From positions 1 through 7,705 of the forward strand of contig DAIDIX010000079.1 of the NCBI GenBank assembly GCA_027451645.1: a DNA stretch of 7,705 nucleotides. The letters are read 5' to 3'. A program made the position numbers and the translations under genes. The notes below the pieces were generated by a model, which did no database searches, was not told the origin of the DNA, and saw nothing but the letters and a program-made list of their open reading frames with translations. The stretch is from Candidatus Dormiibacterota bacterium. Lineage in GTDB: Bacteria > Chloroflexota > Dormibacteria > Aeolococcales > Aeolococcaceae. Below are positions 6,570 to 7,705 of this stretch, in pieces (the stretch's first letter is position 1; every line of letters starts with the position of its first letter).

Positions 6570-6616
6570 ACTAGAGTGGTACACCTTGGTCACGATTCTC
6601 GCAACCGGTAAACTTC

Positions 6617-7294
6617 ATGTCTTCACCCCCTCCCGTAAATCCGTTCGAGGGAATTCAGCTCCGCATCATTGATGGCATCATATTTGGTGTCATCATTCTC
6701 TATTCGCTGTACATACTCGTCACCCTTCCCCTTACTCCTGAACTCATCGGCACACATCCCCTGCTGCTGTCACTGTTACGGGGAAGCATGGAATCAATAC
6801 TCGTGACTGGTGCACTCAGTCATGCAGGCAAGGTCCCACTCATTGCTGCTGTGCTTGCTCCCGTTCCCATACTCATGGTGACTGATCCCTTTCTCTTCTG
6901 GGCAGGGAAGCGGCTCGGCCGCCCCATACTCGACAGCCTGAGCGGGAGTTCACCCAAGCAGATCCGCCGCAGAGAACGTGCTGAACGGCTGTTCCGGAGA
7001 TTTGGCGTGTGGTGCGTGCTGTTTTCCTACTTCATCCCCTTTCCCAACACGATCTTCTACATCGCAGCAGGGGAATCCGGCATGCAGTTCTGGGTATTCC
7101 TCACTGCAGACATCCTCGGCACACTTCTCTGGATCGTGCTGTTCGTTGCACTTGGCTGGTCAATAGGTACACCGGCTCTCGCTGTTGCGAAGGACATCTC
7201 TCGCTATGCAGGCTGGGTTTCAATTGCCCTCATTGCCGTTGTTGTGCTCATCAGTGTTCGGAATGCCCGGAGGCAGATTCCTTCTTCCCGTTAG
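6617..7294 (+). CDS. DedA/VTT-domain family membrane protein, divergent
   Basis: This 225-residue membrane protein has hydrophobic segments at about 20-38, 72-97, 131-152, 157-182 and 197-214, joined by a basic loop (KQIRRRERAERLFRRFG, 114-130). The block LFSYFIPFPNTIFYIAAGES (135-154), followed by GMQFWVFLTADILGTLLW, corresponds to the conserved F-x-RF-x-P-xx-R...AG region and next helix of DedA (SNARE-associated, VTT) proteins. These are inner-membrane proteins linked to phospholipid flipping and proton-dependent homeostasis. The two arginines usually found in this block are Tyr138 and Asn144 here, so this is a divergent subfamily and function should not be copied from E. coli YqjA. ATG 6617 has no good Shine-Dalgarno. 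The 47-base gap to the divergent aldehyde dehydrogenase gene must hold the promoter. Its last 44 bases overlap the convergent BON gene. Confidence 0.78.
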   Translation: MSSPPPVNPFEGIQLRIIDGIIFGVIILYSLYILVTLPLTPELIGTHPLLLSLLRGSMESILVTGALSHAGKVPLIAAVLAPVPILMVTDPFLFWAGKRLGRPILDSLSGSSPKQIRRRERAERLFRRFGVWCVLFSYFIPFPNTIFYIAAGESGMQFWVFLTADILGTLLWIVLFVALGWSIGTPALAVAKDISRYAGWVSIALIAVVVLISVRNARRQIPSSR

Positions 7295-7705
7295 TGGAAT
7301 GGGATGACGGGGAATGCTTTCGTGCTTCGCCTGACCCTGAACGGTGTTCTGCTAGCCGGAGAAGATTGTTCACATCCTTCACATGGTCGACTGAACGCAC
7401 AACAGCTTCCGCCTCTTCAATATCGAGGAGGCGCTCAACCTCTCCCTTGATGGTCACAATCCCCTTTTTGGCATTCACATCAATGGCAGCAACCCTGCTT
7501 CCGAACACTTCCCGAAGTGCATACACGGCAGATTCCGTGAGTCGGACATCACTGCTTCTCACAGTACCTTCCCCACCCTCATTGGAGCCGAAGAGAGTCA
7601 TGACCTGCGCACGCTCGCGGCGCAGGACATCGCTGCCCTTCCGAAGCACTGCCTGACGGCGTTCTTCCGCCTTGTCGCCAGAGAAAAACGCAGCAGCGAC
7701 TGCAC
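7251..7705 (-). CDS. BON-domain protein, N-terminus cut by the window edge
   Basis: 150 residues are visible and the reading frame stays open to the right edge, so the gene starts outside. The visible chain begins AVAAAFFSGDKAEERRQAVL, which looks like the end of a hydrophobic segment followed by an Arg-rich juxtamembrane stretch. This is a common start for actinobacterial-type BON proteins. Residues about 52-117 form one BON domain: DVRLTESAVYALREVFG, then IDVNAKKGIVTIKGEVERLL, then VRSVDHVKDVNNLLRL. The IVTIKGEV strand pair and the VKDVNN turn are the typical landmarks. BON domains are thought to bind membranes or envelope lipids and occur in osmotic-stress proteins such as OsmY. After the domain comes a hydrophilic Ser/His/Lys tail of about 30 residues, and its last part is encoded opposite the end of the DedA-like gene. 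A GTG at 7649 and an ATG at 7601 lie inside and are not needed as starts. Confidence 0.8.
   Translation of the reverse strand, partial: AVAAAFFSGDKAEERRQAVLRKGSDVLRRERAQVMTLFGSNEGGEGTVRSSDVRLTESAVYALREVFGSRVAAIDVNAKKGIVTIKGEVERLLDIEEAEAVVRSVDHVKDVNNLLRLAEHRSGSGEARKHSPSSHSTNGKKESASGHSEH

Noticed and set aside
6586..6614. Promoter-like TTGGTC, 17-base spacer, TAAACT before the DedA-like gene
   Set aside because: The -10 would end only two bases before ATG 6617, so transcription would start inside the coding region; it does not fit the chosen start.

Overview
The window carries ten protein-coding genes, two of them cut by the window edges, packed on both strands with very little spacing. I see no RNA gene, insertion sequence, CRISPR array, phage gene or other mobile element, and no stretch of 300 bases lacks a gene. 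The DNA is moderately GC-rich (about 55 percent by eye). All genes share a strong preference for GCA (Ala), CTC/CTT (Leu) and ATC (Ile), and this preference was the main guide for separating real genes from antisense shadow frames. The HAD-IB phosphatase, the stand-alone RibD-C-type reductase, the short Ppx/GppA protein and the BON protein all resemble versions common in Actinobacteria. I therefore infer an actinobacterial or related Gram-positive-lineage chromosome of unusually modest GC (for example a planktonic or acidimicrobial clade). This is an inference from protein style and is not proven.

Layout, left to right. Bases 1-186 are the C-terminal end of an acyl-CoA synthetase (+). Bases 271-780 encode a DoxX-family membrane protein (+) with a good ribosome binding site and an operator-like inverted repeat upstream. 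Bases 792-1772 (-) encode an unrecognised 326-residue protein with a central hydrophobic hairpin, transcribed divergently from the next gene. Bases 1858-4500 (+) hold a co-directional set: a short Ppx/GppA phosphatase, a stand-alone RibD C-terminal/DHFR-like reductase, and a HAD-IB phosphatase. Bases 4512-6569 (-) hold an MgtC/SapB membrane protein and, upstream of it, a Sad/GabD1-type aldehyde dehydrogenase. Bases 6617-7294 (+) encode a DedA/VTT-type membrane protein. Bases 7251-7705 (-) encode a BON-domain protein that runs off the right edge and overlaps the DedA gene tail to tail by 44 bases.

Functionally this looks like ordinary housekeeping and stress-related chromosome: phosphate/polyphosphate or (p)ppGpp handling, a flavin- or pteridine-type reductase, phospholipid or phosphomonoester metabolism, Mg-related membrane function, aldehyde oxidation and envelope proteins. 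I do not see a clear new multi-gene system. The items most worth a second look are the unrecognised membrane-hairpin protein beside ppx, the DedA homologue in which both positions matching the conserved arginines are changed, the MgtC protein ending in a strongly acidic tail, and three convergent gene ends with almost no room for terminators.
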